NCBI GenBank assembly: GCA_963794155.1
Contig: CAWCCX010000017.1
Span: 248,001-312,000 of the forward strand
Origin: Roseiarcus sp963794155
GTDB taxonomy: Bacteria; Pseudomonadota; Alphaproteobacteria; Rhizobiales; Beijerinckiaceae
Direction of reading: 5' to 3'
Length of the DNA: 64,000 bases
Shown: piece by piece, positions 26,247 through 35,353 of the stretch
Position numbering within the stretch: the first letter of the stretch is position 1
How the letters are laid out: each line of letters starts with the position of its first letter
Notes under the pieces: model-generated
Told to the model about the DNA's origin: nothing
Seen by the model: only the letters and a program-made list of their open reading frames with translations
The model's database searches: none
Made by a program: the position numbers and the translations under genes

Positions 26247-26331
26247 TCCAAATCATTCCGAGCGACAGCAACAACCAGGCGATCATCGCCGTCTATGGCG
26301 CCTGAAGCGCTTTGCAAGCGCCGGCCGCCGC

Positions 26332-27330
26332 TCATCCGTCATGCGCGAGATGGCAGGCGACATTGTCGTAAAAGGCGGGACGCTCGGTCCTGCAGATCGC
26401 GATCGCCTGCGGGCAGCGGGGATGGAACGGGCAGCCGGGCGGGGGATCGATCGGGTTCGGCGGCTCGCCGCCGATCGGGTTGCGCGGGCGCCCGCTCATC
26501 GCAAGATCGGGCACGGCGTCGAGCAGCATCCTTGTATAGGGATGGCGGGGCCGCGCGAACAAAGCCTCCGTTTCGCCGATTTCGATGAGCCGGCCGAGAT
26601 ACATCACCCCCACCCGGTTGGCCATGAAGCGCACGACCGCCAGATTGTGGGTAATGAGCAGATAAGTGAGGCCGAGCCGGTCCTGCAGGTCGCGCATCAG
26701 GTTCAGGATCTGCGCCTGGATCGACACGTCGAGGGCCGAAGTCGGCTCGTCGCAGACGATGAAATCGGGATGCGCGGCGATCGCGCGCGCGATCGCGATC
26801 CGCTGGCGCTGGCCGCCGGAGAATTCGTGCGGAAACTTGCGCGCATCGGCGGGATGAAGGCCAACGAGCTCGAGCAGCTCGCCGACCCGGGCCGCGGTCG
26901 CGCGTTTGCCGACGCCGGCGCCGGGCTCGCGGGCGCCAAAGACGCGGATCGGCTCGGCGATGATGTCGCCGACCCGCCAGCGCGGATTGAGCGACCCGAA
27001 AGGGTCCTGGAAGATCATCTGGATGCGCCGCCGGATCGCGCGCCGGACCGCCGGATCGCCGGTCCGAGCCAGGTCGACGCCCTCGATCAGCACCCGCCCG
27101 GCGGTCGGCTCGATGAGCCCGACCACCATCCGCGCCAGGGTCGATTTCCCTGAGCCGGACTCGCCGACGAGGCCGAATGTCTCGCCGCGGAGAATCGTGA
27201 ACTCCACGCCGTCGACAGCCGTGAGCAGGCGGCGCGGCTCGCCAGCGATGAGCCGCGAGAGAAAGGGCGCGGAGACGTTGAAGACCCGGCAGAGGCCGCT
27301 GACCGCGACAATGGAGTCGGCCCCGTTCAA
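26332..27330 (-). CDS. dppF: Peptide ABC transporter ATPase, DppF-like
   Basis: 332 aa with Walker A GESGSGKST, signature FSGGQRQRIAIARAI, Walker B IVCDEPTSALD and the C-terminal oligopeptide-ABC tail with the Cys residues of its Fe-S motif (GCPFHPRCPQAIAIC). ATGA overlap with dppD. Last gene of the dppABCDF unit. Confidence 0.88.
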   Translation of the reverse strand: MNGADSIVAVSGLCRVFNVSAPFLSRLIAGEPRRLLTAVDGVEFTILRGETFGLVGESGSGKSTLARMVVGLIEPTAGRVLIEGVDLARTGDPAVRRAIRRRIQMIFQDPFGSLNPRWRVGDIIAEPIRVFGAREPGAGVGKRATAARVGELLELVGLHPADARKFPHEFSGGQRQRIAIARAIAAHPDFIVCDEPTSALDVSIQAQILNLMRDLQDRLGLTYLLITHNLAVVRFMANRVGVMYLGRLIEIGETEALFARPRHPYTRMLLDAVPDLAMSGRPRNPIGGEPPNPIDPPPGCPFHPRCPQAIAICRTERPAFYDNVACHLAHDG

Positions 27331-28316
27331 TTCCTCGCATCCGCGACGACGGCCGCCCGGTCGTAGAGCCAGCAGGCTGCCTCCCGATCGCCGATCGCGA
27401 TCAGCGGCGGCCGTTCGGCGCAGCGCTCGAAGACCTTTGGGCAGCGCGGGGCGAAGGCGCAGCCGGGCGGAATCGCCGATAGCCGCGGCATGGCGCCGGG
27501 GATCTGCGCCAGCCTTCGGGCGGAGACCTCGAGCGTCGGGATCGCGGCCATCAGCCCTTGAGTGTAGGGATGCTTGGGATCGCGCACCACGTCGTGGACC
27601 TCGCCAATCTCAGCGATGCGGCCAGCGTACATGACCGCGACGCGATCGGCGGTCTCGGCGATCACGCCCATGTCGTGGGTGATCAGCATCACGGCGGCGC
27701 CGTGCCGGCGGGTCAGATTTTTCAAGACCGCTATGATCTGCGCCTGGACCGAAACGTCGAGCGCGGTCGTCGGCTCGTCGGCGATCACCAGCTTGGGCTC
27801 GGCGCAGAGCGCAAGCGCGATCACGACGCGTTGGCGCATGCCGCCGGAGAATTCGTGCGGATAGCCGTCGATGCGCTTCTCGGGCGAAGGAATGCCGACC
27901 TCGCCGAGCCACGCCATCGCCCGCTCCCTCGCCTCTCTCCGGGAGAGGGATTGATGCGCCAGGATCGTCTCGGCGAGCTGGTCGCCGATGCGCAACAGCG
28001 GATTGAGGCTGGTCATCGGATCCTGGAAGATGATGCCGATGCGCCGCCCGCGGATGTCGCGCATTCCCGCCGGCGGCAGGTTGTCGATCCGCTCGCCTGA
28101 AAGCCTGATTTCACCGCCGGCTACTCGACCCGGCGGATCGAGAAGGCCGATGATGGCGAGCCCGGTCAGCGATTTGCCGGCCCCCAATTCGCCGACCAGC
28201 CCAAGAACCTCGCCTGGCGCGATGTCGAACGAGACCCCGTCGAGCGCGGTGAGCGGCCCTTTGCGGGCAGCGAATTCAACTCTAAGATCGCGAACCGAGA
28301 GCAGCGGGCCGGTCAT
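27327..28316 (-). CDS. dppD: Peptide ABC transporter ATPase, DppD-like
   Basis: 329 aa from ATG 28316, overlapping the dppC stop. Walker A is GELGAGKSL, where the usual Ser/Thr after GKS is Leu and ELG replaces ESG. The rest is standard: FSGGMRQRVVIALAL, VIADEPTTALD, and the tail GCAFAPRCPKVFERC. It energises uptake together with DppF. The long upstream open frame into dppC is not coding. Confidence 0.87.
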   Translation of the reverse strand: MTGPLLSVRDLRVEFAARKGPLTALDGVSFDIAPGEVLGLVGELGAGKSLTGLAIIGLLDPPGRVAGGEIRLSGERIDNLPPAGMRDIRGRRIGIIFQDPMTSLNPLLRIGDQLAETILAHQSLSRREARERAMAWLGEVGIPSPEKRIDGYPHEFSGGMRQRVVIALALCAEPKLVIADEPTTALDVSVQAQIIAVLKNLTRRHGAAVMLITHDMGVIAETADRVAVMYAGRIAEIGEVHDVVRDPKHPYTQGLMAAIPTLEVSARRLAQIPGAMPRLSAIPPGCAFAPRCPKVFERCAERPPLIAIGDREAACWLYDRAAVVADARN

Positions 28317-29269
28317 TTGAGCCTTGGGTTGAGCGCATCGCGCAACCAGTCGCCGAGCAAATTCACCGCCAGCACCAGAACCGCCAGCGTGAGGCTCGGA
28401 AAGGCCACGATCCACCATTCGCCGGAGAACAGGAAGTTCTGCCCGATGCGGATCAGGGTCCCGAGCGAGGGCTCTGTCGGCGGCAGGCCGACGCCGAGGA
28501 AGGAAAGCGTCGCCTCGGTGATAATCGCGAGCGCCAGATTGATGGTCGCGATCACCATGACCGGCCCCATCACGTTGGGGAGGATGTGTGAAGCGAGGAT
28601 ACGCGCGTGCGAGAGCCCGATCAGCCGGGCCGCCAGCACATAGTCGCGGTTTTTTTCGACCATCGTCGAGGCGCGCACGGTGCGGGCGTATTGCACCCAG
28701 AATGACAGGCCGATCGAGACGACCAGCACGCCGAATGCGGACGCGTCGCGACTCTCGGCTTTCATCACCGCGTGGGCGACGCCGTCCAAGAGAAGCGCGA
28801 TGAGAATCGCCGGAAAGGTCAGCTGCACGTCGGCGATCCGCATGATGATCGAGTCCAACCAGCCTCCGGAATATCCCGAAATCAACCCGAGTCCGACGCC
28901 GATCGCGGCGCCGAGGGCGACGCTGCAAAAACCGATCGCCAGCGAAACGCGCAAGCCATAGAGGATCGCCGACAGGAGATCGCGCCCCTGGTCGTCCGTT
29001 CCGAGCAGGAATCGCGGGTCCCCGCCGGCGACGAAGCTCGGCGGATCGAGCGAGTCGGAGAGGAAATTGCTTGCCGGATTGAACGGATCGGTCGGCGCGA
29101 TCCACGGCGCGAGCAGCGCCGCCAGGAACAGGATCGCCGTCACGATCCCGGCGGCGACGGTGATTTTGGATGTGAGGAAGCTCGCGAGAAGATCGCTGTC
29201 CTTGAGGCGGCCGATGAAGGTCCGCTCCGACCCGGACGCGCTTTTCTGCGCCGCCGCGATCTCGCTCAT
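28313..29269 (-). CDS. dppC: Peptide ABC transporter permease, DppC-like
   Basis: 318 aa from ATG 29269, two bases after the dppB stop. N-terminal cytosolic part, then helix VAAGIVTAILFLAALLAPWI, LLGTDDQGRDLLS, and the EAA loop RLIGLSHARILASHILPNV. BPD_transp_1 family. The stop overlaps the dppD start. Confidence 0.88.
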   Translation of the reverse strand: MSEIAAAQKSASGSERTFIGRLKDSDLLASFLTSKITVAAGIVTAILFLAALLAPWIAPTDPFNPASNFLSDSLDPPSFVAGGDPRFLLGTDDQGRDLLSAILYGLRVSLAIGFCSVALGAAIGVGLGLISGYSGGWLDSIIMRIADVQLTFPAILIALLLDGVAHAVMKAESRDASAFGVLVVSIGLSFWVQYARTVRASTMVEKNRDYVLAARLIGLSHARILASHILPNVMGPVMVIATINLALAIITEATLSFLGVGLPPTEPSLGTLIRIGQNFLFSGEWWIVAFPSLTLAVLVLAVNLLGDWLRDALNPRLK

Positions 29270-29270
29270 C

Positions 29271-30257
29271 TCAAGCCGGTGCGCGATGCAGTTGGACGCG
29301 CAGCCGGGGGTCCACGACCGCGTAGAGCAGATCGACAATGAGATTGATGATGACGAACAGGAGCGCGATGAGCAGGAGATAGGCGGCCATGATCGGAATG
29401 TCGGCGTTCTGAATCGATTGCAGGAACAATTGCCCCATGCCGGGCCAGGCGAACACCGTTTCGGTGATGATCGAGAAAGCAACGATCGAGCCGAGCTGCA
29501 GGCCGACGACGGTCATCACCGGAATGAGGGTGTTCTTAAGCGCGTGGTGGAAATGGACGGCTTGCTCGGAAAGTCCGCGGGCGCGAGCGAACCTGATGTA
29601 GTCCGAGCGCAGGACCTCGAGCATCTCGGCCCTGACCAGCCGCATGATCAAGGTCATCTGGAAAAGCGCCAGCGTGATCGAGGGCATGATGAGCGACTTC
29701 AAGCCGGAGGCCGTGAGCAGACCGGTCGTCCACCAGGGGCCGATGCGCACGACGTCGCCGCGGCCGAACGACGGCAGCCAGCCCAGCACGACGGCGAAGA
29801 GATAGATCAGCAGAATGCCGATCAGGAATGTCGGCAGCGATATGCCGATGAGCGACAGCGCCTGGAGCAGTCTGGCGAGCGCGCTGTCGCGGCGCAAGGC
29901 CGTGTAGACGCCCAGCGGGATGCCTGCCGCGAGCGACAGGATCGACGCGACGAGAGCGAGCTCGAGGGTCGCGGGCATGCGCGCGCCGATCAGATCGGCG
30001 ACCGGCTGTTTGAACTGGTAGCTGACGCCGAAATCGAGCCGCGCCGCGTGGATGAGAAACTGCGCGGCCTGGACGATCACGGGTTGGTCGAGGCCGAGCT
30101 GATGGCGCAGCTCAGCGCGCTCCTCGACCGATGTCTCGACCCCCACCATCTGGTTCACCGGATCGCCGACATAGCGGAACATCGCGAAGGCGATGAGCCC
30201 GACCGCGATCAGCACGCCGATCGACGCCATGATGCGGCGCAGGATGAAGGCGATCAT
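29271..30257 (-). CDS. dppB: Peptide ABC transporter permease, DppB-like
   Basis: 328 aa, six-helix permease. The N-terminal FILRRIMASIGVLIAVGLIAF helix and the EAA loop RARGLSEQAVHFHHALKNTL are diagnostic. It ends in the conserved VDLLYAVVDPRLR. Lies 63 bases downstream of dppA. Confidence 0.88.
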   Translation of the reverse strand: MIAFILRRIMASIGVLIAVGLIAFAMFRYVGDPVNQMVGVETSVEERAELRHQLGLDQPVIVQAAQFLIHAARLDFGVSYQFKQPVADLIGARMPATLELALVASILSLAAGIPLGVYTALRRDSALARLLQALSLIGISLPTFLIGILLIYLFAVVLGWLPSFGRGDVVRIGPWWTTGLLTASGLKSLIMPSITLALFQMTLIMRLVRAEMLEVLRSDYIRFARARGLSEQAVHFHHALKNTLIPVMTVVGLQLGSIVAFSIITETVFAWPGMGQLFLQSIQNADIPIMAAYLLLIALLFVIINLIVDLLYAVVDPRLRVQLHRAPA

Positions 30258-30320
30258 CGGCGAGGTCGCCGGTCGAAGCCTCGCCCTGATGGCGGCAAGC
30301 TCACGGGCGGCCGTTCCCGG

Positions 30321-31928
30321 TCAATCCTTCGTCACCCAGGCGAAGCGATAGGAATTGTTCGGCGGCTGAATCACATGGGTGGTCTTGGAGACGCCCCAGG
30401 CGAGCGCCTGCTGATGCAACGGAATGTAGCTCACGTCGTCGACAAGCGAGATTCGCCAGGCCTCGGCGAAGATTTCGTCGCGCTTTTCCTCGTCCGGTTC
30501 ATCGAGCGCCTTGCGGGCGAGCGCGTCGACTTTCGGGTTGCAATAGCCGCCGACGTTGTTGCCGCCCCAGTTGGTCTTCGGATCGCGGCAACCCATGATG
30601 TATTGGAAGACGTTGAAGCTCTCGAGCGTCGAAGGCGTCCACCCCAGGAGATAGAACGAGCTGTCATAGCCCCCCGCGGCGGAGATCGCGGCGAAGAACT
30701 TCGATTTCGGCTCGGCGTTCAGATCAACCTTGACCCCGACCCGCGCCAGCATACCGACCACCGCCTGACAGATCTGTTCGTCGTTGACGTAGCGATCGTT
30801 CGGGCAATCGAGCTGGACCTCGAACCCGTCGGGATAGCCGGCCTCGGCGAGCAGCTTCTTCGACGCCTCGGGATCGAACGGGAAGCGATGGAAATCCTTC
30901 GACAGCGAGAACAGCGAGGGCGCGATCATCACCGCGGTCGGCGTCGCCTGTCCGCGCATGACCTTCTTGTTGATCGCATCCTCGTCGATCGCCTGATAGA
31001 ACGCCTTGCGCACCCGCACGTCCTTGAACGGGTTTTTGCCCTTGACGCTCGAATGGCCGAGCTCGTCGCGCGTCTGGTCCATGCCGAGGAAGATGGTGCG
31101 GACCTCGGGTCCCGCGAGCACCTGCGTTCCCGGATTGGCGTTGACCCGCGCCTGATCGTTCAGCGGCACCGGATCCATCCAGTCGATTTCCCCGGAGAGC
31201 AGGGCAGCGACCCGCGTCGCCGCGTTCGGGATCGGCGTGAAGACCACTTGGTCAAGATTATGAACGGGCTTGTCCCACCAGTCCGGGTTCCTTTTCCAGA
31301 TTGTTTTGACGCCGGGCTCGTGGCTGACCAGGATGAAAGGGCCGGTGCCGTTGGCGTGCAGCCCGGCATAGGGCGGGGTGGTCGCATTCATCGCCGTGGC
31401 TTCGGTCGCGCCATGCGCCTCCGACCAGCTCTTCGAAAAGATGCCCCAGGTGTCCCATTGGTTGATCAGCAGGGGATTGGGGGTCTTGAGGAGGAAGTCG
31501 ACGGTGTAGTCGTCGACCTTGACGACTTCGGCGTCGGCGGGAACGACGCCCTTCAGGTCCGAGCCCGGGCCCTTCACGCGATTGACCGAGAAAATGACGT
31601 CATCGGCGGTGAAGTCCTGCCCCTCATGGAACTTGACGCCCTTGCGCAGGTGAAAGCGCCAGTGCAGCGGGTCGAGGACTTCCCAGCTCGTCGCCAGGGA
31701 GGGCTCGATCCTCAGATCAGGGCCGCGACGGACGAGGCCCTCGTAGACCGCCCCATTGACGGTCAGGCTGAAGCTCTCGTTGATCTGGTAGGGATCGACC
31801 GATTTGAGCTCGCCCTGGAAGGCAAAGCGCAGGATCTTCGGCTCGGCCGAGGGGGCGAGGCTCGGGCCCAGAAATGCGGCGAGGGCGATTGCGGCGAGAA
31901 ACGGGAATTTCACGCTTCTCAATTTCAT
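30321..31928 (-). CDS. dppA: Peptide/solute-binding protein, DppA-like
   Basis: 535 aa, signal peptide ending SLAPSA, SBP type 5 fold. Visible are ILRFAFQGELKSVDPYQ, FHLRKGVKFHEGQDFTADDVIFS, the Gly-Thr-Gly-Pro loop in HANGTGPFILVSH, VRKAFYQAIDED and GWTPSTLESFNVF. First gene of the unit; ligand (peptide, opine, nickel-free) cannot be read from sequence. A 1000-codon open frame on the opposite strand is a composition artefact. Confidence 0.87.
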   Translation of the reverse strand: MKLRSVKFPFLAAIALAAFLGPSLAPSAEPKILRFAFQGELKSVDPYQINESFSLTVNGAVYEGLVRRGPDLRIEPSLATSWEVLDPLHWRFHLRKGVKFHEGQDFTADDVIFSVNRVKGPGSDLKGVVPADAEVVKVDDYTVDFLLKTPNPLLINQWDTWGIFSKSWSEAHGATEATAMNATTPPYAGLHANGTGPFILVSHEPGVKTIWKRNPDWWDKPVHNLDQVVFTPIPNAATRVAALLSGEIDWMDPVPLNDQARVNANPGTQVLAGPEVRTIFLGMDQTRDELGHSSVKGKNPFKDVRVRKAFYQAIDEDAINKKVMRGQATPTAVMIAPSLFSLSKDFHRFPFDPEASKKLLAEAGYPDGFEVQLDCPNDRYVNDEQICQAVVGMLARVGVKVDLNAEPKSKFFAAISAAGGYDSSFYLLGWTPSTLESFNVFQYIMGCRDPKTNWGGNNVGGYCNPKVDALARKALDEPDEEKRDEIFAEAWRISLVDDVSYIPLHQQALAWGVSKTTHVIQPPNNSYRFAWVTKD

Positions 31929-32204
31929 GAATTCTCTCCGCGAGTTCGGGCGTTATCGACGCGCCTGCGGCAAAAAGCTGGCCTGGACCTTAAGCAAAAT
32001 CGAAGCCAGCGGTCCAGACGGCGTGAGCGACCCGTCAGATCAAGGATGCGAGAGGCGGCGCTCGCCTCTCGCCGCCGGCCTCGAGACGACGCGACGACCG
32101 CGATCCTTGCGAAACACCGGCCTGCGGCCAAATGTGCGCTTGCGCGGGCGACTTCGCCAGAATAGCGAAGGACCAAGACTATTGCGTCTTGAGGGCGGGC
32201 GAAC

Positions 32205-32543
32205 ATGAAACTCATCCTGGCGGTCATCAAGCCGTTCAAGCTTGACGAGGTGCGAACGGCGCTCGACCGGCTGGGCGTCAAGGGAATGACGGTCAGCGAA
32301 GCGAACGGCTACGGCCGGCAGAAGGGCCACACCGAAATCTACCGCGGCTCGGAATATAACGTCGCCTTCATGCCGAAGGTGCGGCTCGAGATCGCGGTCA
32401 GCGACCACGAAGTCGACCCGACGATCGAGGCGATCCGGGGCTCCGCGCGCACCGGCCAGATCGGCGACGGCAAGATTTTCGTTCTCCCGATCGAGCGGGC
32501 GATGCGCGTCCGCACCGCCGAGACCGGCGACGAGGCGTTGTGA
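32205..32543 (+). CDS. glnB: Nitrogen regulatory protein P-II
   Basis: 112 aa, complete PII. The T-loop GYGRQKGHTEIYRGSEYNV carries the uridylylated Tyr (IYRGSEY). C-terminal motifs are SARTGQIGDGKIFVLPIE. It senses ATP/ADP and 2-oxoglutarate and controls nitrogen enzymes or AmtB. Neither amtB nor glnA is adjacent, so glnB versus glnK cannot be settled from context; the symbol is provisional. Confidence 0.9.
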   Translation: MKLILAVIKPFKLDEVRTALDRLGVKGMTVSEANGYGRQKGHTEIYRGSEYNVAFMPKVRLEIAVSDHEVDPTIEAIRGSARTGQIGDGKIFVLPIERAMRVRTAETGDEAL

Positions 32544-32564
32544 CCGGCGGGCGAGGCCTGGCGT

Positions 32565-33773
32565 CTAGCCTCCCCACGAGGCTCTGGAAACAATCGAGGA
32601 AAACGTCGCTTTCGCGGCGCCAAAGCCTTGGAACGGCCGCCAGTTCACGATCGAGGGTTTCGGAGCCGCGCGTCTTTGCGCCGGCGCGATCGACGTGACG
32701 GCGAGGCCGAGGCGGCGGCGGTCTTCCCCGAGGCCGAGTTCATGCGGCGAGGCCGGGTCGTGAATTCTGATGCTGATTTCGACCAGCGGGTCATCCGCGC
32801 CGCCGCGAGGCGGTAGGGGCGCCGTCACGACGGCGCCGGGAGCGGCGCCCCGGGCGATGCCCGCCGCCTCGGGAAACTGAAAACGGCAAGGCGCCTCGCC
32901 CCCGGCCTGGACCTCAAAGACGACCGGCCGGCCGGCGCTGAAAACCTGGGCGATGTCGATCGCGACGGCGTCAACCGTCTCGCCGCTCTCGGCCGGCCGG
33001 CGGAACCGGAGACGGGACTCCGTGCCGACGGTCCATCGTCCGAAGCCTTCCGGCGCGCCCCACCCGGTCCAGGCGATGACGTCGCTTTCCGGGCCGCCGA
33101 GCGGCAAGAGACGGTCGAGCACGGGCAAGCGCGCCGCGACCTCTGACGTCAGGAGCGCTTCGATAGAGTCGGCGCGCACTGCGCGCCGGCTGATATCGTT
33201 GACGGCGAGGCGTTCATCCGGGGTCGGCAGGCCGTCGAGACCCAGCCACAGCACGCCGAGAGCGCCTTCCTCGCCGTCCGTCCGCGGCAACAGCCGACCG
33301 TTTACGACGAAGACGTCCGCCTCCGGAGCGCTTCGGAAACCCAGGGTTTCGACGCGGCCGCCGGCCCACGCCCGCGCCCTCAGCCGGTCGCGAAGCTCGG
33401 GAAGAACCGCGAGCCGCATCCGCATCTGGAAGGGCTCGCCAGCTTTTCCGAGCGCAACCGGAACGCAGAACACTGAGACGTCCGCGTCGGTCCATCGACA
33501 TCCGTCCTCCGGCAACCACCAGCCTTCGAGAAAGACGATCGTATCGGGAAACGCGAACCTCCGGGGGTGCTCGGTTCTGGCCGCAGTCAGAGGCTGGCCC
33601 TTGAGCGCGAGCGCGACGGCGCGCTCGGGCCCGAGAGAGGGAGCGATTGCATCGCTGGCAAAACCGCGCGCCTTGCGGCCGTTCGAACGCGCCTTGCGGT
33701 CGAAGGACGAGGACACGGAGAGTCCGCGCCGGCCAATCTCGCGATTCTGGAACATCCCTCGCCACGTCGGCAT
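32565..33773 (-). CDS. Protein with two GW-PE-GRWT beta-sandwich repeats (possible C-terminal part of the next gene)
   Basis: Two related modules: FLEGWWLPEDGCRWTDADV and, 180 residues later, VIAWTGWGAPEGFGRWTVG. Each is followed by alternating beta strands (VFCVPV...LRLAVLPEL; LRFRRPAE...VAIDIAQVF). Such GW...PE..GRWT modules occur beside glycosyltransferases and are thought to be beta-sandwiches. ATG 33773 is a weak start. The frame is open far upstream, antisense-free only up to the nucleotidyltransferase region. I think it is either a separate gene or the continuation of 33587-34651 after a frameshift near 33806. Function unknown. Confidence 0.5.
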   Translation of the reverse strand: MPTWRGMFQNREIGRRGLSVSSSFDRKARSNGRKARGFASDAIAPSLGPERAVALALKGQPLTAARTEHPRRFAFPDTIVFLEGWWLPEDGCRWTDADVSVFCVPVALGKAGEPFQMRMRLAVLPELRDRLRARAWAGGRVETLGFRSAPEADVFVVNGRLLPRTDGEEGALGVLWLGLDGLPTPDERLAVNDISRRAVRADSIEALLTSEVAARLPVLDRLLPLGGPESDVIAWTGWGAPEGFGRWTVGTESRLRFRRPAESGETVDAVAIDIAQVFSAGRPVVFEVQAGGEAPCRFQFPEAAGIARGAAPGAVVTAPLPPRGGADDPLVEISIRIHDPASPHELGLGEDRRRLGLAVTSIAPAQRRAAPKPSIVNWRPFQGFGAAKATFSSIVSRASWGG

Positions 33774-34651
33774 GGGCCCCAGAAGCCTGAAGGCGCCCGG
33801 CGGCGGGGGCGCCCGGTGACCGCCCGCGCCGTCGCGAGCGTTTTTCGAATCCAACGGTCGAGCTGGTGCTCGGCCGCGAGCCGATGAAAGAGCCGCCAAT
33901 CCCACTCCTCGCCGGGGACGAGGCGAAACAGGAGATCGACGTCGGCGATCCAGTCGCTGCGCCGCTCGATATCGTCCTCGAACGCGTGACACAGAAGAAT
34001 GAACAGGTGGTCGGTCGCGGAGGCGATCGAAACCGGCCTGCCTTCGAAGCTGGCGGCCACCGAGCGCTCCCGTACCCCTTCCGCATGCTGACGCGCTGCA
34101 ATCGACGCGGTCGGCCGCCAATGCAGATCGACGCAGGTTCCGCTCGAATCCCACAAGCCAATGGCGTGATAGCGATTCATGTCGGCTTCCGAGAACGCCG
34201 CCTCATCCGCTCCGCTCCAGCCGGACGCGTTCAGGATCGCCATAGCCGCACGCGCCGAAGACCGGTGAATGAGCAGGTCGAAATCGGCCATCGGGCGGGT
34301 TCCGACCGCCTTGGGAAAGCGAGCGCTCATCGCGGCGCCCTTGATCAGGACGAAATTGATGTCCGCGCCTTCAAGCATATCGAGGACCGGCAAGAGCTTC
34401 CTGCGGCGGAGCGCGCCGGTCAGCCAGATATGCTTTGCCTGTCCTCCGATCCACGCCAGTCTCTGGTCGGAAAGGCCGAGTCGCCGCATGTTCTCGTGCA
34501 GGAGCGGCGTGAGGCGCAATTCCCGCCCCTCCATCCGGTCGGGATTGGCGAATCGCCGCCACTGGCCGAAAGCCTCGACGGCGCGACCGTCGTCCCTGAG
34601 GCAGGCTTCGAGCAGCCAGCGGGCGCGATCCGGCAGCGCAAGGCCGTTCAT
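33587..34651 (-). CDS. Uncharacterised nucleotidyltransferase family protein, probably frameshifted
   Basis: The protein opens MNGLALPDRARWLLEACL and carries the NTP_transf_5 pattern: INFVLIKGAAMSARFP, RPMADFDLLIHRSSARAA (the D-x-D metal site), CVDLHWRP and LLCHAFEDDIERRSDWIADVDLL. These proteins occur in polysaccharide and PqqD/HprK-type clusters. Good sequence stops at RKTLATARAVTG, near residue 280. The rest (RPRRRAPSGFWG...) is Arg-rich and unlike the family, while the next frame continues sensibly. The GC-run at about 33797-33818 is the likely indel. ATG overlaps the GT2 stop by four bases. Confidence 0.65.
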   Translation of the reverse strand: MNGLALPDRARWLLEACLRDDGRAVEAFGQWRRFANPDRMEGRELRLTPLLHENMRRLGLSDQRLAWIGGQAKHIWLTGALRRRKLLPVLDMLEGADINFVLIKGAAMSARFPKAVGTRPMADFDLLIHRSSARAAMAILNASGWSGADEAAFSEADMNRYHAIGLWDSSGTCVDLHWRPTASIAARQHAEGVRERSVAASFEGRPVSIASATDHLFILLCHAFEDDIERRSDWIADVDLLFRLVPGEEWDWRLFHRLAAEHQLDRWIRKTLATARAVTGRPRRRAPSGFWGPCRRGEGCSRIARLAGADSPCPRPSTARRVRTAARRAVLPAMQSLPLSGPSAPSRSRSRASL

Positions 34652-35340
34652 GAGGCGGTCGCGCGCGGCTTTCGTCGCGCGTCCAGAAACGCCTTCATCG
34701 TCATGAGATAGTCGCGGCGCTGCTGAATCCGATCCGACCGCCCCATGTTTTGCGCGTGAATGCGACGCCGGCAGACGACGTCCGGATGCAGGCGCCATCG
34801 GAACCCCTCGCCGAGGGCGCGGGCGTACCAGGCGAGAAAATCGGCGCTGCGCCGTTCGGGATCAAATCCGCCCAGGCGGCTGAATGCGGCCCGGCGGATC
34901 AGCATGCCGTTCTTGGTGAAGGCCGGCTCGGCCTTTTGCGGAATGCGCAGCCGCGACCGTTCGTCCTCGGGCAGGTCCGGGCTCGCAAAGGTTTCCATGA
35001 AGCCGAACACGGCGTCGAGTTCCGGATCCGCCGCCAGCGATTCGATCTGCCGGGCAAGCTTCCCCGGCGTCCACAAATCGTCGGCGTCGATGAAGGCGAG
35101 GGCGTCGCCCGTCGCCTCGGCGGCGGCGCGGTTGAGCGCGGCGCCCACTCCCGAATTCGCCTGCCGAATCAGGATCAGTCGGGTCCCGAAGCCGGCCAGA
35201 ATCGCGGCCGACCGATCCGTCGACCCATCATCGACGGCGATGACCTCGAACGGGGCCGGCCGCTGGTCCAAAACCGACTGCGCCGCCTCGCTGACATAGG
35301 GCGCTGCATTCCAGCAGGCGAGAAGGACGGACACGCGCAT
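34648..35340 (-). CDS. Family 2 glycosyltransferase
   Basis: 230 aa. GT-A fold: SVLLACWNAAPYVSEAAQSV, VIAVDDGSTDRSAAIL and ALAFIDADDLWTPGKL (the DAD metal motif), then NGMLIRRAAFSRLGGFDP. No membrane segment. ATG 35340 has GGGAAG at good spacing; 35343 is the alternative. Part of a minus-strand run of five to six coupled genes. Confidence 0.84.
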   Translation of the reverse strand: MRVSVLLACWNAAPYVSEAAQSVLDQRPAPFEVIAVDDGSTDRSAAILAGFGTRLILIRQANSGVGAALNRAAAEATGDALAFIDADDLWTPGKLARQIESLAADPELDAVFGFMETFASPDLPEDERSRLRIPQKAEPAFTKNGMLIRRAAFSRLGGFDPERRSADFLAWYARALGEGFRWRLHPDVVCRRRIHAQNMGRSDRIQQRRDYLMTMKAFLDARRKPRATAS

Positions 35341-35353
35341 CATTCTTCCCGCA

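Noticed and set aside
27930..27960. A CCTCTCCC...GGAGAGGG-like palindrome in dppD
   Set aside because: The encoded residues (SLSRREARERA) fit the normal DppD sequence, so an inserted repeat is not needed to explain it.
29067..32165. A 1032-codon plus-strand open frame opposite the dpp genes
   Set aside because: It is the mirror of dppC, dppB and dppA, is very rich in Arg, Glu, Asp and His, and has no domain. GC-rich antisense frames of this kind stay open by codon bias.
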